Origin: Tanypteryx hageni
Taxonomy: Eukaryota > Arthropoda > Insecta > Odonata > Petaluridae
Assembly: GCA_028673005.1 (NCBI GenBank)
Contig: CM054116.1
Coordinates: 23,723,840 to 23,787,839, forward strand
DNA: 64,000 nucleotides
Direction of reading: 5' to 3'
The notes under the pieces were generated by a model. That model was given only the letters and a program-made list of their open reading frames with translations, made no database searches and was not told the DNA's origin. A program made the translations under genes and the position numbers. Positions 48,530 to 62,783 of this stretch are shown one piece after another (positions within the stretch are counted from its first letter, which is position 1; every line of letters begins with the position of its first letter).

Positions 48530-51500
48530 CTATTTTTCTCTTGCGCGTTCGGTCAATGCGTCGAACGCGTAGAAACTGATGGCGGCGCCTACGAAACCTT
48601 TCACCCAGCTCATGCTGTAGCCTCTGAAGAGCCCATTTCTCAATCCGTGCTTCCTGTAATTGAAGAGCAAAGACGCTTATAACCACGAGAATTCCGGTAG
48701 ATTTTAGGTTGAAGGGAGGTAAGGGTACTGGGTAAGGTGGCTAGTCGAGAGCGCGATAACGTTCGGCAGCAATTATCTCGGAAGCCTCATTTGGCAGAAT
48801 TTCGGAGTGAGGTTAAAGGTAGCACGGAGAGAGGAAAAACAGAAGTATTTTGGTAGGAGAGTAGTTGTCAAGGGATATCTTTTTGGTTCACATCAAATGC
48901 GTGACACAAATGCATGCATCATTCTGCTGCCACATAATATTCGAAAGCTCGTTAATTAGCTGCACAGGAGGAGTGGGTGAGAGAGAGAGCCACGGTGCAT
49001 CATTATTAAAAACTACGGATGGTCCGCGTTTTTCAAGCTCACCTGTAGATATTAAACAACGTCTTCGTCATTGAGGCCTTATTAGTAGCAGTGCGACGCG
49101 TGTTTTGCATCTGCTTCCGCACCACATCAAAGGGGTAGGAGATCGCCTGGCCCAAGAGGCCTGCCAGGCCGCCGCACAAAAGCGTCACTCCCGGATGGGT
49201 GCCCTCGTCTGAATCGCCGCCTGGATCATTAAATAATACACAGCATTTAAGTGAGGAGTATTGTTTAAAGTTGCAAACAAAAGTAACAGCTAATGACGTG
49301 GTATCACATTCGTATTACTGCAAAGAAGGCGCGTGAACAAAACCAGTCAGTCTTTCGCCCCTCAGTGACTGCGAAACGTGGCGCAACCATCATCGGAGCT
49401 GACAATGAGTGACGAAAGGAGATTCGTAAAAGCTCGCGATTGCATTTCAACTCTCAAATGCGTGCGAGCATGGTGCGAGGTGAGTGCTTCGTTTTGTAAG
49501 AGGATTTGTCTCGCGAAGGATTTCGCGTGTGAATGAGACGTTTGGGCGGCGATACCAAGTCAAAGAAGTGGGTGAAGAAGATTTACTCACCGACAGCTTT
49601 TTCCTTGAGCGTGCTATACGCGGCGAAGCTAATTCCGGAATACGGTATCACCCCGATGACGGTCGGGGTGAAACCGCGGAAGAACGCGCGCGTTCCCCCT
49701 TCCTTCCAAACTCGGGCGAACGCCTGAATGAAGAGAAAATGGAACGTGAGTCATTGGGATAAAAATGTGTTATCCGTTTATTCTGAAAAGAGGAAGAACC
49801 CGTGATCGCTACGTAGTCGAATGAACAAGGAATAATTGTGTCACCAAAGCTTCACACGAAATAGTGATTTAAGGGGGCATGCTAAGACAGATTTTTCGAA
49901 TGTTTTTCGTCGAGTTACCTTAAACAGGTGTCCTTTCCCGCCATCCTGAGCCATCCTGTTCTTCACTACGTCCAGTGGATAGGTCAGGGAGGCTGATGTC
50001 ACTCCAGAGAGGGCGCCGGCAACACATCCCTTCGATACGGAGTCCCTGCATGAGAGACGCTGGCAATGAAACGTGGTCTAGCGAGCAGAGCAGGTGAATC
50101 AGTATCCTGCCCCCGCTAAGAATAAGGATGATTAACGCTACGGAACAAACGCGCACTCCCACTGGCGACGACTACTGTTGGATGAGGAGCAATGCAAACA
50201 TCCACCCGCATTTCGATTGTTAAATGAATCGAGTAATATAATTATTCTCTCTCATATCCCTCTGTGTGAGGTTACCGTAATGATGAACGTAGAGCCACTT
50301 TTCAAATATCAGCTAGAGTTCCTTCGGGATGCATAACTCGCTACAATCTCGACCAAAACAAAATCGTTTCAGAAAAGAGAAGGTAGTGGAATTTGGAAAA
50401 GTGCATTCCTCCCACACTGAATCTATTATCCGGAATAGCAAACGTTTGAGGGAATCGAACATTTCCGTACGTACCCTTGGGCTGGACCCTGGTCCACTTC
50501 GAGAAAGGACTTGTACCTTTCGTGCGTCGAATACTAAAGGGCGGCATACGGGACGACTCTCAGCAAGGCGGCGGAGTGACCCCTCCAGAGGTATCGCGGC
50601 CCTCGCTCTCTCCACGATTGGCGGATGAATTTCAGGCCAGCCATCGTCCCGAACGGTCTGTTGTGGTTCTGAGAAAGTACACAATGCGCACATTAGCTCA
50701 AGCGTCATTGACAGTGGGCGTTTTTTTAGTTGGCGCACTCCTATTCGTCGGTGGAAGTAGCCAAGTTTCAAGAGCGATTCAAGGCTCAATTTCGATTGCC
50801 ATCGAGTAATTCGACGCATCCATGATTAGGTGCGACTCACGCAAGCAAAACTTCCATTTAAGAGTGAAAACGGTACGAATTTTAAATGTACCTCAAAATC
50901 AACAGCAAGTCTCATGCGCCGCGGGTCTCGTCATGAAATAGGGTATCTTTTCTCTCAAGTCGCGCAGTCGCCGTAGCCGAAAAGTGAAAGTTAGTCGGCA
51001 TGGCGTTATTTTTTTCGCGTCCGGTATACTAATCAATTGCCATTTCCCTACATCGATTTTAAGGCCCTGCTTTAAATCTCTCTCCTCCTCCGAGTTACTA
51101 GCTTAGGCGTCACCCTCTTACGGAGTGGGTGCAAACAGAATATAAAATGACCGCGACGGAAGAAAGAGCAGTTGAATTTTAGGTGCATCCGTAAATTTAC
51201 CGTGAAGTGATCCTTGGCCCGGTCTAGTGGGGCCGTCACCGTGGTAGCCGTGATCCCAGCTGCGACTCCCGCCCACACGTTGATCGAAGTCCTCGAGCGA
51301 GATGAATCCTGGAGCGAGAAATGAAACCGTCCGTGAGAAAACATCGTTACTCCATAGCAACTCTGTGAAAGTAGTCTGTGATTATGTTTTGTTTATTGAT
51401 CGTAATAAAAAACAATCTCATTATCGATGATTTAATATAAGGAACAAATGTTTCGTAGTCGTAGAAACAGCAGGCAAGGTTAAATTAAGACAATTTTCTT

Positions 51501-52190
51501 ATCGCCCATACGGTGACACGGAAACACACGTACTGCTCCAGTTAGACACGAGAAAATAATTGTGAAATTCGATAAAAATAAGTTCACATGAGGGACAGTA
51601 GGTTTGTTTTACATGCAACGTGGTAATTCAGAAGAACATTTAATTGTTTACTTAGGTTTCAGCAGTATGCCTTTATGAAGTACTTTACTTAGTGTGTTTC
51701 GCTTTTTTTAGGAGCGTTTGGCTTCCAGCATGAGTGCCTATTAGCTTCGGTCTGTACGTCCGACCGTCCTCATGTTCGTTCTCGGCTCCTACCTAACGGA
51801 TTATCATGAAAGTTGATATTTAGGACTTTGAGTCAAAGGCAAAAAGAAAAGCACATAATTGAATTACGCAAGCCATTTTACTGGTGACAAAAACTGAACT
51901 TTCATTCATATGTCGTAAAGTGTTGGTCATATCAAAATAGATTTAAATAAAACTCGTAGAACTAGTAAATGAGAGTATTTCCATTCCCATACATTTTCAC
52001 GTTATCAAAAGAATCGAACAATGAAGTCTTAATTCGAGATAAATGCTGAAAAATTCCGTGCGACTGTAGAAATTATGTGTATGCAAAAAGGTAATGCGAG
52101 ATTAAAGGCGACTTTGAAGCACCGATATCACATATTTACGTTAAAAACGTAAAATCTGGGAAGGCAACTTACCTCCGACGCTCTTGACAT
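48530..52190 (-). pseudogene. SLC25A42: Mitochondrial carrier, SLC25A42-type, copy 4, nonsense at codon 87
   Basis: Exons would be 52190-52173, 51308-51201, 50668-50475, 50045-49919, 49723-49591, 49220-49043, 48653-48530. All splice sites are kept. At 50536 the plus strand has A where the other copies have G (8977 in copy 1). On the coding strand this turns CAG into TAG at codon 87 in exon 3, inside the second half of carrier repeat 1, so about 70% of the protein is lost. The rest of the frame is undamaged, so inactivation is recent. Two changes just 3' of the stop codon are shared with copy 5. An alternative is a sequencing or consensus error at one base, or readthrough. Confidence 0.85.
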
Positions 52191-55177
52191 TGCTTACTTC
52201 GGAAGAATTCAGGCCACCTATTCCTGAAAATAAATTTAAAAAAAGATGCCGCGTAGATTAAACAGGACTAGAAATATACTTTTAAACAATAAAGAATACT
52301 TTATAACTACAAAAACGATAAAATTGACTAATTGTCTAATAATAAATGTAAAATTATCCGATAGTATGAATCGCCCAGTCTTTCTCGTTTTATAAACGTA
52401 GACCGTTTGTTGATGGATACCAAACAATACACAACGTGCACTGTTGATATCGGTTGCTATCTGGATTGATTTCGTGGTAATAATGTAATATATAAAAGAG
52501 AATGTTTGTGCGATAATAACTCGGACACCATAAGAGCCGTGTAATTCAAAAGTTTCATGGGCCAAGCTACGGACGAAGGGAAGGATTTAGTCTAGGATTT
52601 CAGACCGTGGGGTCTCTCGTACCCCGTGGGGTTAACGAAATACTCTTTCCATAAAATGCATGGTAAATGTCGTAGAGAAACCCCAAAATGCCATGCAGAT
52701 CTTCACTGACGTGGATATAAATATACATAGATGTTAATTTACGATTACTTGAAATGGCTTATTTTACGCAAGAAGGACTGAATATTTTAATTCTGTACAT
52801 GTTTTGTCGTATAACATGTTAAATCGCTCCAAATCATCCTTTAAGCGCAAAATTTGTCAACATTTTCCAGGGTACAAATGGGTTAAATATAGTCTATGAA
52901 TACTCTCAAAGTGACCCAAATGATTTTTAAAGAATATTAGAACATTGTTATCCTTTATCATTGAAACATTGAAAGATTTATCGCAACATAAATCGATACA
53001 TCTACTTACGTTTGTTCGGTAACCGAGAAGTTGTTTATTTTTTACGTTTTGGCTAATAGTATCGCCACAATCCACATAATTTTATTTCGGCTTTAAAGGC
53101 TTCGGTGCATCTATTCATGTGAATGGTATTTAAGACGCTAATGCGTAATTATATTAATGGTAAAACTTTACAATACAATACATACAATAGTAAATGTTAC
53201 TGTAAACATCGATCGCACAATTGAGGAATGGGGAACGAAAATTCAGGGCTTATGGTGTACTCGGAGTAATTCCTAGTATAATAGAACTGCTCGATTACGT
53301 CAAATATTCTTGGAAAAGCAGTCTGCCTTGATTATATTATGGATTCGCCATTGAGAAATTCGTATAGAACTTGCTGCACCGATTGCTGCCAATATTTGTA
53401 TAAATGGCCTATGCGTTAACACAACTAAAATGGCGTATTTGGACCGGATGAAGAAAACAGGGCTTTATGGGTATCAAACTAATCCAAATTCTGTAATATA
53501 TTATGTTTTAGTAAATAATATACTAATAAACTCCTGATTATATTTTATGATTTCGAAGCAAATTACTTAGTATACGATTATACCTACTACAGCGAATTTG
53601 ACGAACAGCACTTCTGTACCAGGGGAAACCTGCAAACATCCCTTCTTGTCGTCTCGATCCGCCTAAGCATACACGTGGATATATTACTTAATAAGATCTA
53701 ATACGTATACGTATTTTTCTGTAGACATGATTTTTAGGGGGATTCAGACAAATCGTGATAATTATATTTGATCGATTTTATCCGCATGGGCATTCAGTGT
53801 GCGTCGCCATTAACAGAACGTACCCCGATGAACAAAACTCAATGTACCATGTTACTTTATTTTGCATTTTGAAATCGAACGTTAATATCTTAAAGACGCG
53901 AATAAATAATGTCAAAGTATAATTTGTACGAAGACATATTATACGTAAGCATGCCTTTCCATGCATATTGACGGACTTTTCCACAAAGATGTTAAGGTGT
54001 TCGTCGAGTTTTCTGCCTTATTTTGCATTTTGAAATAACCTTTCGACTTTTCATAACATGAATAAATCATTTTAAAATATATAAGGATATGCGAGAATAC
54101 ATTTAAACAAATAATATACTACGTAAATTTCAATCATAAGCATTTTTGATTTCGTTTCCTTTTCACTTTGTTTACATAGCAACGGAAGCTTTGGTTTGAA
54201 GAGATAATCGGTTAACATACGAGTTTTATCGAAGTTATGTGCAATGCACTTGAATTATAAGAAAACCGTAAATGGAAATTTTGAATTTTATTCTTTTGTA
54301 ATGTCAATTCATCGTTTCGGCGGACAGTTCCACTAGTACTTATAATAGACTGACGTGCTTTTTACAATAATCTATTATTTTTGGATTAATAAAATATTAT
54401 TTTAAGTATCGTAGCTCTTTAAAAAACACGAGTTTTCATAAAGAAATTGGAAAACCAAATTATACTTTTACATTAAAAAATGTCGTCGACAATACACGAA
54501 AACAACGTGACTCAAATGATGTGAATTTCAGATGACAAAGGAAACATTACAACTATAGTTTCGATTTGTTAAGTGCCTACACTATTACCTATAATACTTG
54601 AGTTGATTCAATACGCAAAAACGCACGGAAACTGAGCGGCAGGATTTCGTTTCGGTTCAGCTTCCACAGAAAAACATCCATATAAATCATAAACTGAAGG
54701 TGACAGGAGAAACATAATCTTCGTAAGGTTGGTCCTAAATGGCCACAACTAGAAGAGGACGTGATGGATAGTAGAACAGAGGAAGTTTATTGATACCAAT
54801 ATCGACCGTGTTTCCTTAGGATTTCTTATTCCCTCCTCCTTTCCCTTTTTGTCATACTATTCCCTCCCTCCGTTAAAATCCCGCACTCGGAATTCGAATC
54901 ATTCACATGCAATCCAAATGGAAAACAAGAATAATTATTCAAAGCTTTCACCTGACATATTCTGGTGTGAAAAGTAATGGCGAATGAGTCCACCCTACCG
55001 CCTACATAAGTAAGGTCAGGGGATGATGATCCCTTGAAATTAGTATATTATTTGTTTCAACAATACATTCTTTTCGATGATAAAAATGTCCATTATATTA
55101 TGTGGATTTGAATAAGATTGGATCCACTCTCGGCTACTTATGTGACGGGAGAGGGTTTATCCGGTTTTCCTCACAAT

Positions 55178-56040
55178 TTACAGGGCCATTTGATACAGTC
55201 TGCCCCTGCATGAGAGGATTTGCCCCAGAAAAGTATGCCATATTTGAGGTGGATGTATATGTGGGTAATAATAAACTGCAAGAAGGATACTAGCTGTCAC
55301 TTTGTCATATAAGGATATTATAATGAAAATATCGGTCACAGTTTTCTTAGAGATTGATCCAGTGCGATGGATCCAATCAAAGGTATCTGAAATGTGCATA
55401 CCAAGAAAACTTGTGTAGGGAACTTTTAAGATAGGATGACCATTTATGGGTTGCGGATAGTGGTGTTTGGTATCCTTGGTATGAACGATATTGTAGAAAA
55501 TTTGTTTTATAATGGTTGAGTAATAAGGTGTTGGTTTCTGACCGCCTTTGAATTTTGTTTGTTGCAATGGAATTATCAGAGTTTAGTTGCTCCAGTGTTG
55601 AGGCTGTTATAAGTTGAGAAATATCATTGGTAAAGATGATTTCAGTAGAGTTGACTGGATTTGGTTCAGGGCGGCATATATTGTTCACATACAAAAGGAA
55701 AAGTGATGGCCTAAGAGCAGATCCTTGCGCAATTTCGTGATTAGATATTGATTGGAAAGAGTTGATTAAAATTTTCCAATTATACAAATAATAGGGAAGT
55801 CTAACTATTTGTGGTCGAGATGAGATAAAGGATTATATCCATGATAATGCTGACCCTCTGATGACCAAGGAATTCATTTTTAATGTAGTATTTGATGATC
55901 AACTGAGAGTCAAAGGCTTGTTTAAAATCATAAAATTTTCCTGCCAATACCAATACCGTATTGAATGCAATCCCAAATTTCAGCTTGCGAAAAACCGCGG
56001 TCGTCTTTAATTCGAGTGCGAAATCGTATACTGTAAACAT
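55178..56040 (-). pseudogene. LINE reverse transcriptase relic (copy 4/5 join)
   Basis: Same relic, carrying the AFDS variant seen at the copy 3/4 join. Frameshifts are unchanged. Confidence 0.75.
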
Positions 56041-56493
56041 ACCGCGGTCAATCGATCGCGCGTCAATTCGTCATGCTTCGATTCGCTGCGCATTAATTCC
56101 TCACACCTAAATAGTCGTCACGCATCAATAGATCGCACGACAAACTCATCGTGCATCAATACAACGCTAGACAAATTTGTCGCGACAAAATTTAATTGCG
56201 AAACAAATTCGTCGCGAGACAAATTGGAAGGCGATACACAATGACTGGTGTACAGCAGGGGGATACGCTTTTTGTTGGGCGTCACCCCTTTCCATACGCC
56301 ATCCAATGTGTTTCGCGTATTTCTGGCATTATCGAAATATAAAGAAAAATTATTTTGTATAAAAACGAATAATATGACATAATTAGTTCTACTGTCTAAG
56401 ACGCAAAAAAAAGATTTATCATTAAAATTTTACATAGACATTGACGAAACTATAGCTATGAGAATCTGTAAAACACTACACTGGTAAATTACG

Positions 56494-57015
56494 TCAATGG
56501 AGTATTTTTTAAATAGCTTATGCTACAAGGAAGTGAAGGTTGCTTATTTCAGGCCTATTGCAGAGATTCAGATACTGCAGAAAGATTTATTTATAAATTT
56601 TCCAAGTTTGTTGTGGATAAAAATCTTACTGCTGTGCAAATCTATAATGCCAGTGAAATGCCTATTTTGGCAGTGTCTTTCTCATGGCGTGTTTGCAGCT
56701 GGTGATGAGGCCATGGCATGCAGAGAGGAATCAAAGGTGATGCTGAAGGTCCTTGCATGTGCAAAAACAGCAGGTATGAACACACTCAAATCAATGATGA
56801 TCAGTAAAGGCGCAAACCCGCGTTAAAGGGTATCAACATTTTTCCCATCCATTACTGTGAAAGCTAATGTGCATGGATAACTCTGCAAATTACATTTGAC
56901 TGGTTTTGGAATCATTTAGCACTGGAGGGCCATGAGCATTGAAAGTCTAACTGGTTAGGTGATGACTGCAAAATTATTTTGATATTAGATTACTGCCATG
57001 CCAATCACTTTTGGT
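56494..57015 (+). pseudogene. pogo/Tigger transposase relic, copy 5
   Basis: Carries the KTAG variant of copy 4 but keeps the LDY aspartate. Confidence 0.7.
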
Positions 57016-58452
57016 ATTCAAATCGTCCAATCATTTACAAGACTAATTTTATGGCAGCACCCCTAAAAATCATCTGTGGCACCACTGTGTTCCATGGCGA
57101 CCAGGTTGGGAACCACTGTCCTAGCCGCTTGAGGGCTAGAATCTGATTGCTGCAGGATGTAGGTCTAAGGATTAGGATGGTTAAACAAGAAATACATGTG
57201 TGACAAATCTTTCACCCAACCTCCTTTTCCCTGACCTTTCCAGCATGCTCCCCCACAATTTAGAAAGCACTGTTTGAATGTATGAAATGGATTGTAAAGA
57301 TATTTATTCAGCATAACATTTCCTGTCGTTTGCACCTTCTGTGTTAATTTTTATGTGTAAAGTTGTGATTTTTAAATTCAATTAATTATTATGTGACAGT
57401 TCTCGAATATTGGAGGAAAAAATTTCTCGAAAAATGAGAATTTAAATGAAAGGGAATTTCTCGAGAATTCTCGAGCACAGTCACTAGAAGAAATGCTAAA
57501 ATTTGCTAGTTCTTTGGATCAGGTGCTGAGACATGAAAAAAATATCACATCATATGGAGTTATTAATTTTTTATCACTCTTTATCAATCATGGAACAATT
57601 TCCAAAACTTTCATTAAAATTGGGAATAATTTTGAAATGAGAAAAAAGTCTGCTTCATTTATTTCTTTATTCATTAAAATGGTAAAATAAAAAATAAATT
57701 GATACAAAAATCTCTTTTAATCATTTAAATATTTGAGAAGAGTATTGTTACTATTAACTGATATTAATACTGTAATGTTTATTAACTCGTTGTCAAACAC
57801 ATGAGTAATCATGGATATCAACTGAATATTGATACCAGTCAGCATTCATGAATTTTCCAGATCATCATAGTTATCACAATGGCTAGAGATTACAGCTTAG
57901 TGGTAATGTATTATGTGCATTAATTTTATGTGTATTGTCACTCCATATCCCATGGGATGCTGCATGAGGTGAGTTTGAGAGGTGGCACTTTTCTAGGGTC
58001 GGCATCATAGCATTTTCTCTGCTTGTCTGCATCCACATGTCCTGATCTAGGGCAGTGTTTTGTCTTCTGTCCCCAAAATACAGTGGAGGTCTCTCAGATA
58101 TTACACATTCCTGAAAAATGACTATGAGATAAATTTGACATAAGTTGGAATTTGAGCAGTTGCAAAATTAATAGCAGTGACAATAATTTCTTTAAAGTTT
58201 TGAATTTTAGTCTTTAACTTGAGTAAATTCATAAAGGAGTTTAGTCATATTAATTTCCATAAATATTTTTTCTAAAAAAAATAAGATAGTAGAGAGTGCT
58301 TGGTTAAACCCAATTGAATTTTAGCAGTTGGTAATTATCATAATTTCTGGTCAGTTTGTCAGCAATAGTAAATATTTATTTTTGGTGTTATATATAAAAA
58401 AAATATTTTTGCATGTTGTGAACTAGAACTAACAAAGGGATTGCTGGATGTG

Positions 58453-58851
58453 ATATTACCTCCAAATTCAGGATTGGCATCATTCGATATCACAAAACTT
58501 TCCTCAACAATGCCAGTGAAAGATGCTGTGCTTGTGTCGGAAGATGTGTTATCAAGCACGTGTCAAAGATTCTTTCTCACTACATATATTCTTTTTGAGA
58601 TTGTTTTATTGGCAAAACGAAGGCCTAGCTATGGGCTCTCCTATCTCCCTTTTATTAGCTGACATTTTCTTGAACTGCATTAAATGCAAATTATTCCATT
58701 CAAATAAACAATATGTTGTTTGCTGGCATTGCTATTTCGAAGATATTTTATGCTTTTGGAAAGGAGCTGACAGACAATTGAACCTATTTGTTAATTACTT
58801 GAATTCTCTCCATCCTTCTATTAGTTTTACATAGGAGTTAGAATACAATGG
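58453..58851 (+). pseudogene. Older PLE reverse transcriptase relic, copy 5
   Basis: As copy 1, with one private change (SNIQY to SNKQY). Confidence 0.8.
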
Positions 58852-58937
58852 TCCATCCCAAAAGAGCAATTGACATAAGTGCGAGTCCAAAAGAGCAGGT
58901 GGTCAAATGAGTAAGTGGACAAAGAACAAGTGGGGCA

Positions 58938-59981
58938 TTGGAGGTATCGAAAATCGCGAATAATAATAATAATAACATAACTGATTTTCTACAGCAACTA
59001 AACGATCAATATCCTTCCATTAAATTTACACATGAAGTTGAAAAGCAAAATACATTGCCATTTCTTGACCTTCTCGTAAAAAGAGAAAACAACCAAATCA
59101 AGTTCGGGATTTACCGCAAACCCACACACACAGACACGTACATTCCCTCTGATTCCAACCACCATATTTCACATAAATTAGCACCATTCCACTTAATGGT
59201 ACATAGACTCTTACAGGTTCCTCTTTCTGAAGTTGATTTCCTCACAGAATTAAAATATATCAAAAAATGCGCTAAAATCAATGGTTACGACCCTCAGATG
59301 ATAGAGAATATTTTACACAAACACAAGCGCAATCTTTCTTTGAAAAAACAGATTACTCTCACAAGCACGCCCCCCAAAAAACCAAAATACGTAAAAATCC
59401 CCTTCGTCCCTGGCATCACAAACGGCTTATCAAACATCTTCTCAAAACAGAACCTTAAAGCAGTACCTGTGAATGAAAACAAACTCTCCAACTTACTACA
59501 CAATCCAAAAGACACGATCCCGACTCTACAAAGATCCGGCATATACAAAATCGCTTGCACAGACTGCGAGAAAGTCTACATAGGGCAAACTAAACGGAAG
59601 CTAGAAACTAGGTTCAAAGAACACCTTGCACACTTCAAACACAATAGATTTAACAGGTCTAGCGTTGCAATACACATACAGGAAAACAATCACCCGATTA
59701 AAATCGAAAACATGTCTCTCTTAAAATCAACACAAACCGACTGGAAACTAGACGCTTACGAGAGTATTTTCATAAACAAATTCAAAGAGACGGTTATGAA
59801 TAACGACCGCGGACCTATCCCTTACTCACCCCTCTACTCGCTAACCGTTAAGAATTCCCCCACCCCTCTGCCCTCCTTTCACTTTTACCCGGAACACATA
59901 AATACACAAGACCAAACACAAACAATTCATACGACTTCAGCTACTGAAGATGGGAGCATAGCTCCCGAAATACGTATCTAG
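58938..59981 (+). CDS. PLE C-terminal ORF, copy 5
   Basis: One replacement (Ser86 to Leu) and a synonymous A to G near 59045; otherwise as copy 1. The frame is open throughout. Confidence 0.85.
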   Translation: MEVSKIANNNNNNITDFLQQLNDQYPSIKFTHEVEKQNTLPFLDLLVKRENNQIKFGIYRKPTHTDTYIPSDSNHHISHKLAPFHLMVHRLLQVPLSEVDFLTELKYIKKCAKINGYDPQMIENILHKHKRNLSLKKQITLTSTPPKKPKYVKIPFVPGITNGLSNIFSKQNLKAVPVNENKLSNLLHNPKDTIPTLQRSGIYKIACTDCEKVYIGQTKRKLETRFKEHLAHFKHNRFNRSSVAIHIQENNHPIKIENMSLLKSTQTDWKLDAYESIFINKFKETVMNNDRGPIPYSPLYSLTVKNSPTPLPSFHFYPEHINTQDQTQTIHTTSATEDGSIAPEIRI

Positions 59982-62783
59982 AGATTTCCAGAGTGTATGT
60001 GCGTGTGTATTTTCTTTTTCTTCTTTTTAGGCTATTTTTGACAACAGGTCCCTGTAGGCCATCATCGTCCTGCAAACTTGTAAGTATAATTTTAATTTTC
60101 CTTATTTCTTATTGGCGTGTGAGTGCTCTCTGGGTAAATTTACGGTTTAGGAGTTTTAAATTTTAATTCCTTATGTTTTACGGTTGAATCTAATGGCAAT
60201 ATTATTTCCTGGGCCTGACATTAACAATTCCCAACAATGGAATCAACTCCTCCATTTATCCAGGGCTACTTTTAACACATATGGGGCCTGGGGAAAACTT
60301 CTCTGGATGGACTCCCTACTACATTTCCATATTGAGTATCCCCCATGAAGCTATATTATTATTTTTTTGTGTAACTTCGGAAGTACATCTTTAGGAAACA
60401 TCTCATGACACTGCATGCCTAGACCAGCAGAAGGAAATCATATGCACCCTCATGGAATTCATCGAATGAGCAACATTTTTCCATTTTATTTGTTTTATGA
60501 GAAAAAAACAAAACGTTCCTTTTCCTCAAAATGACCTGGGTTTTGTTCCAGGGGCAGTTTCCTTTTTTTATGAGATTCTTCTCTCTCAAATTTTCATCTT
60601 CCATACTTAAATTTGTAAGTAAAAAGAAAACTAAATCCTTAACAATAGCTAATTGCCTTTTTTACCCAAATCCAAGACGATCCCGAATCTAAGACGATCG
60701 CCCATTTAGCAGATTGTCAAAACAGAAAAAAAAATTATCTCTCATTGAATGTATTCGGTGTATATTTTGAACACATATTCAGTGTAGGTATGCTAGTTCC
60801 TTCATTCATTATGAAATGGTTTGTTATAAATTTTTGTTTAAGAAAAACAGAATTTAAAAAATGTATTTTAAAAACTTAGTACTGTATTAATTGAAATCCG
60901 GATCGTAAGTTCGCAATGAAATAAATGCAATTATATTATCTTATGTTTCATTTGTTTAAAGAAATATCGATTAAATGCGTAACGATACATCCTACGATAA
61001 TTGATAGTAGCTCAATAACTTTGGCTAAGATTAATAAAGGAAAATACTCCTTTAGCCAAACAATTAGAGGGTTACAACACCCAATGCATTTCGCCCACAA
61101 GGTGGGCGAAATGCATTGGGGGTAAAACCTGTTTCAACAGTGACTGGGAGCCAACTGCCAGGTTTTAAACGGAAAGTATTAAGAAGACGACCAAGAAACA
61201 AGTGAAACGCGGAAAGATTTTTCGGCATGTGTGTCGTTTAAATCTGTCTATTTGTATAGGGTCTTGTTGAAATATGTGTCCGTGTTCATAAGTGTATCGC
61301 GGTTTTTGTAAATGTGAAGTTTTTCTAACGAGTTTAGTGAGTTATTGGCTGAAGTTATCAATGTTAAATCGTTTACGTGTATACTATGACCTGTTTCAAA
61401 GATGTGGTTGGCAACGCTTGGTTTTTCAAAACGATTATATTTATATATTTATTTATATATTATATTTATATATTTATGCGACAAAAAGGACATAGGACAA
61501 ACAAGAAGGAAACTAATAACACGCTTCAAGGAACACATGGCTCACTATAAATATAATCGTTTTGAAAAATCAAGCGTTGCCAATTGAAGTATGTCTTTTC
61601 ATTTTGACCATCTCTCAAATACCAACAAATCATCATCCCCGCTGTCCTGTCAAACCTCGCCCCTCTTTCCCCCTCCACGTTCTTTCTTACTATTTATTGA
61701 GCTAGTGGAAATACTGTGTCACTTGATGATGCTAATTGTAGCAAAACTGATTGTTGACCTCCTTGAAAAGACAGATGAATGTATAAATGGCATTTACCTC
61801 GCATTTGGGTGGTTATTAGCTGTCCTCTTCAGTTTGGTACTGCTTACCAGGAAATTGCCATCATGATGGAGCAATCTGAAAGAAATTTTTGGGATAGAGC
61901 ATAAGATGATCAAGAGCATTTTTTATAAATTTTTAAATAATTTTATGCGTGAGGGTGTGAGTTTTTGTGTAATTAGGAATAAACTTGGTGTACTTCTACC
62001 ATATTACAGGTAAATATCTTTAAAAATAATTTATAATTTTTATGATTTAAATCCTTATTTTAAAAGGCTATCTGGCAATACTAATATGTAGTTTAATTTT
62101 ATCCTGGCGGTCAGAGAGGTAAGTAAGGTAGGTGACGTCATTTGGAACACTTGGGTGACTGACTCACTTTCCAGATTCGTAGTTTAACGTTAATGCGTAA
62201 CCTGCGATCCTGCAGGATTGATGTAAACGCTGCAGATTCGATAGGTTCTGCAAAGTGAAGACGCTCTCAGGATTTAATGGCGAATATACCGGGGCGGGAT
62301 AAATGATTTCCTAGGCGTTTCGTAATATGAGGCTGTCTATTTCAATTTGTCCAACGCGTAGATGAAATATCTTATATCGACACCCCTAAGGATTCGGAAT
62401 ACGTTGCAATTCACATGGTAAATTTGGCAATTCGCCACCTCGTTTCCGGAGTAGGAGGCTCAGATACCTCGAATGTGATCGTTTCCTATGGAGCATAGAA
62501 TAAGGAATCTCGAGCCGTCAAGGCTCCGGGTGGTGTCCATCGAAGTCCATTGCCCGCGACTACTTACTCGACAGGAATTTCTCCTTTGATCCACGAATCC
62601 GCAACTCGTGGCCTCGACCGGCGAAATGGTTCGTTGCTGGTGAAAATAAAGATACCCTCCGGATCAATGTATCGATTGTGTATTTACAAGTGAAAATCGC
62701 AAGTAATAGAATGCCACCTACCGGATTCCGTGCTGGGTCGTGCCAGGAATACAGGCGCCACTGGAGATAACCGGCCTGCGAGT

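Larger units (their letters stand above)
42640..55810. repeat. Tandem macro-repeat, copy 4 (13171 bp, lacks the young PLE)
   Basis: Shortest full copy. The 1231 bp found at 3126-4356 in copy 1 is replaced here by 147 unrelated bases at 45768-45914. The carrier gene of this copy also has a nonsense change. Positions map from copy 1 by about +42640 left of the replacement and +41559 right of it. One extra C lies in the run near 47417. Confidence 0.97.
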
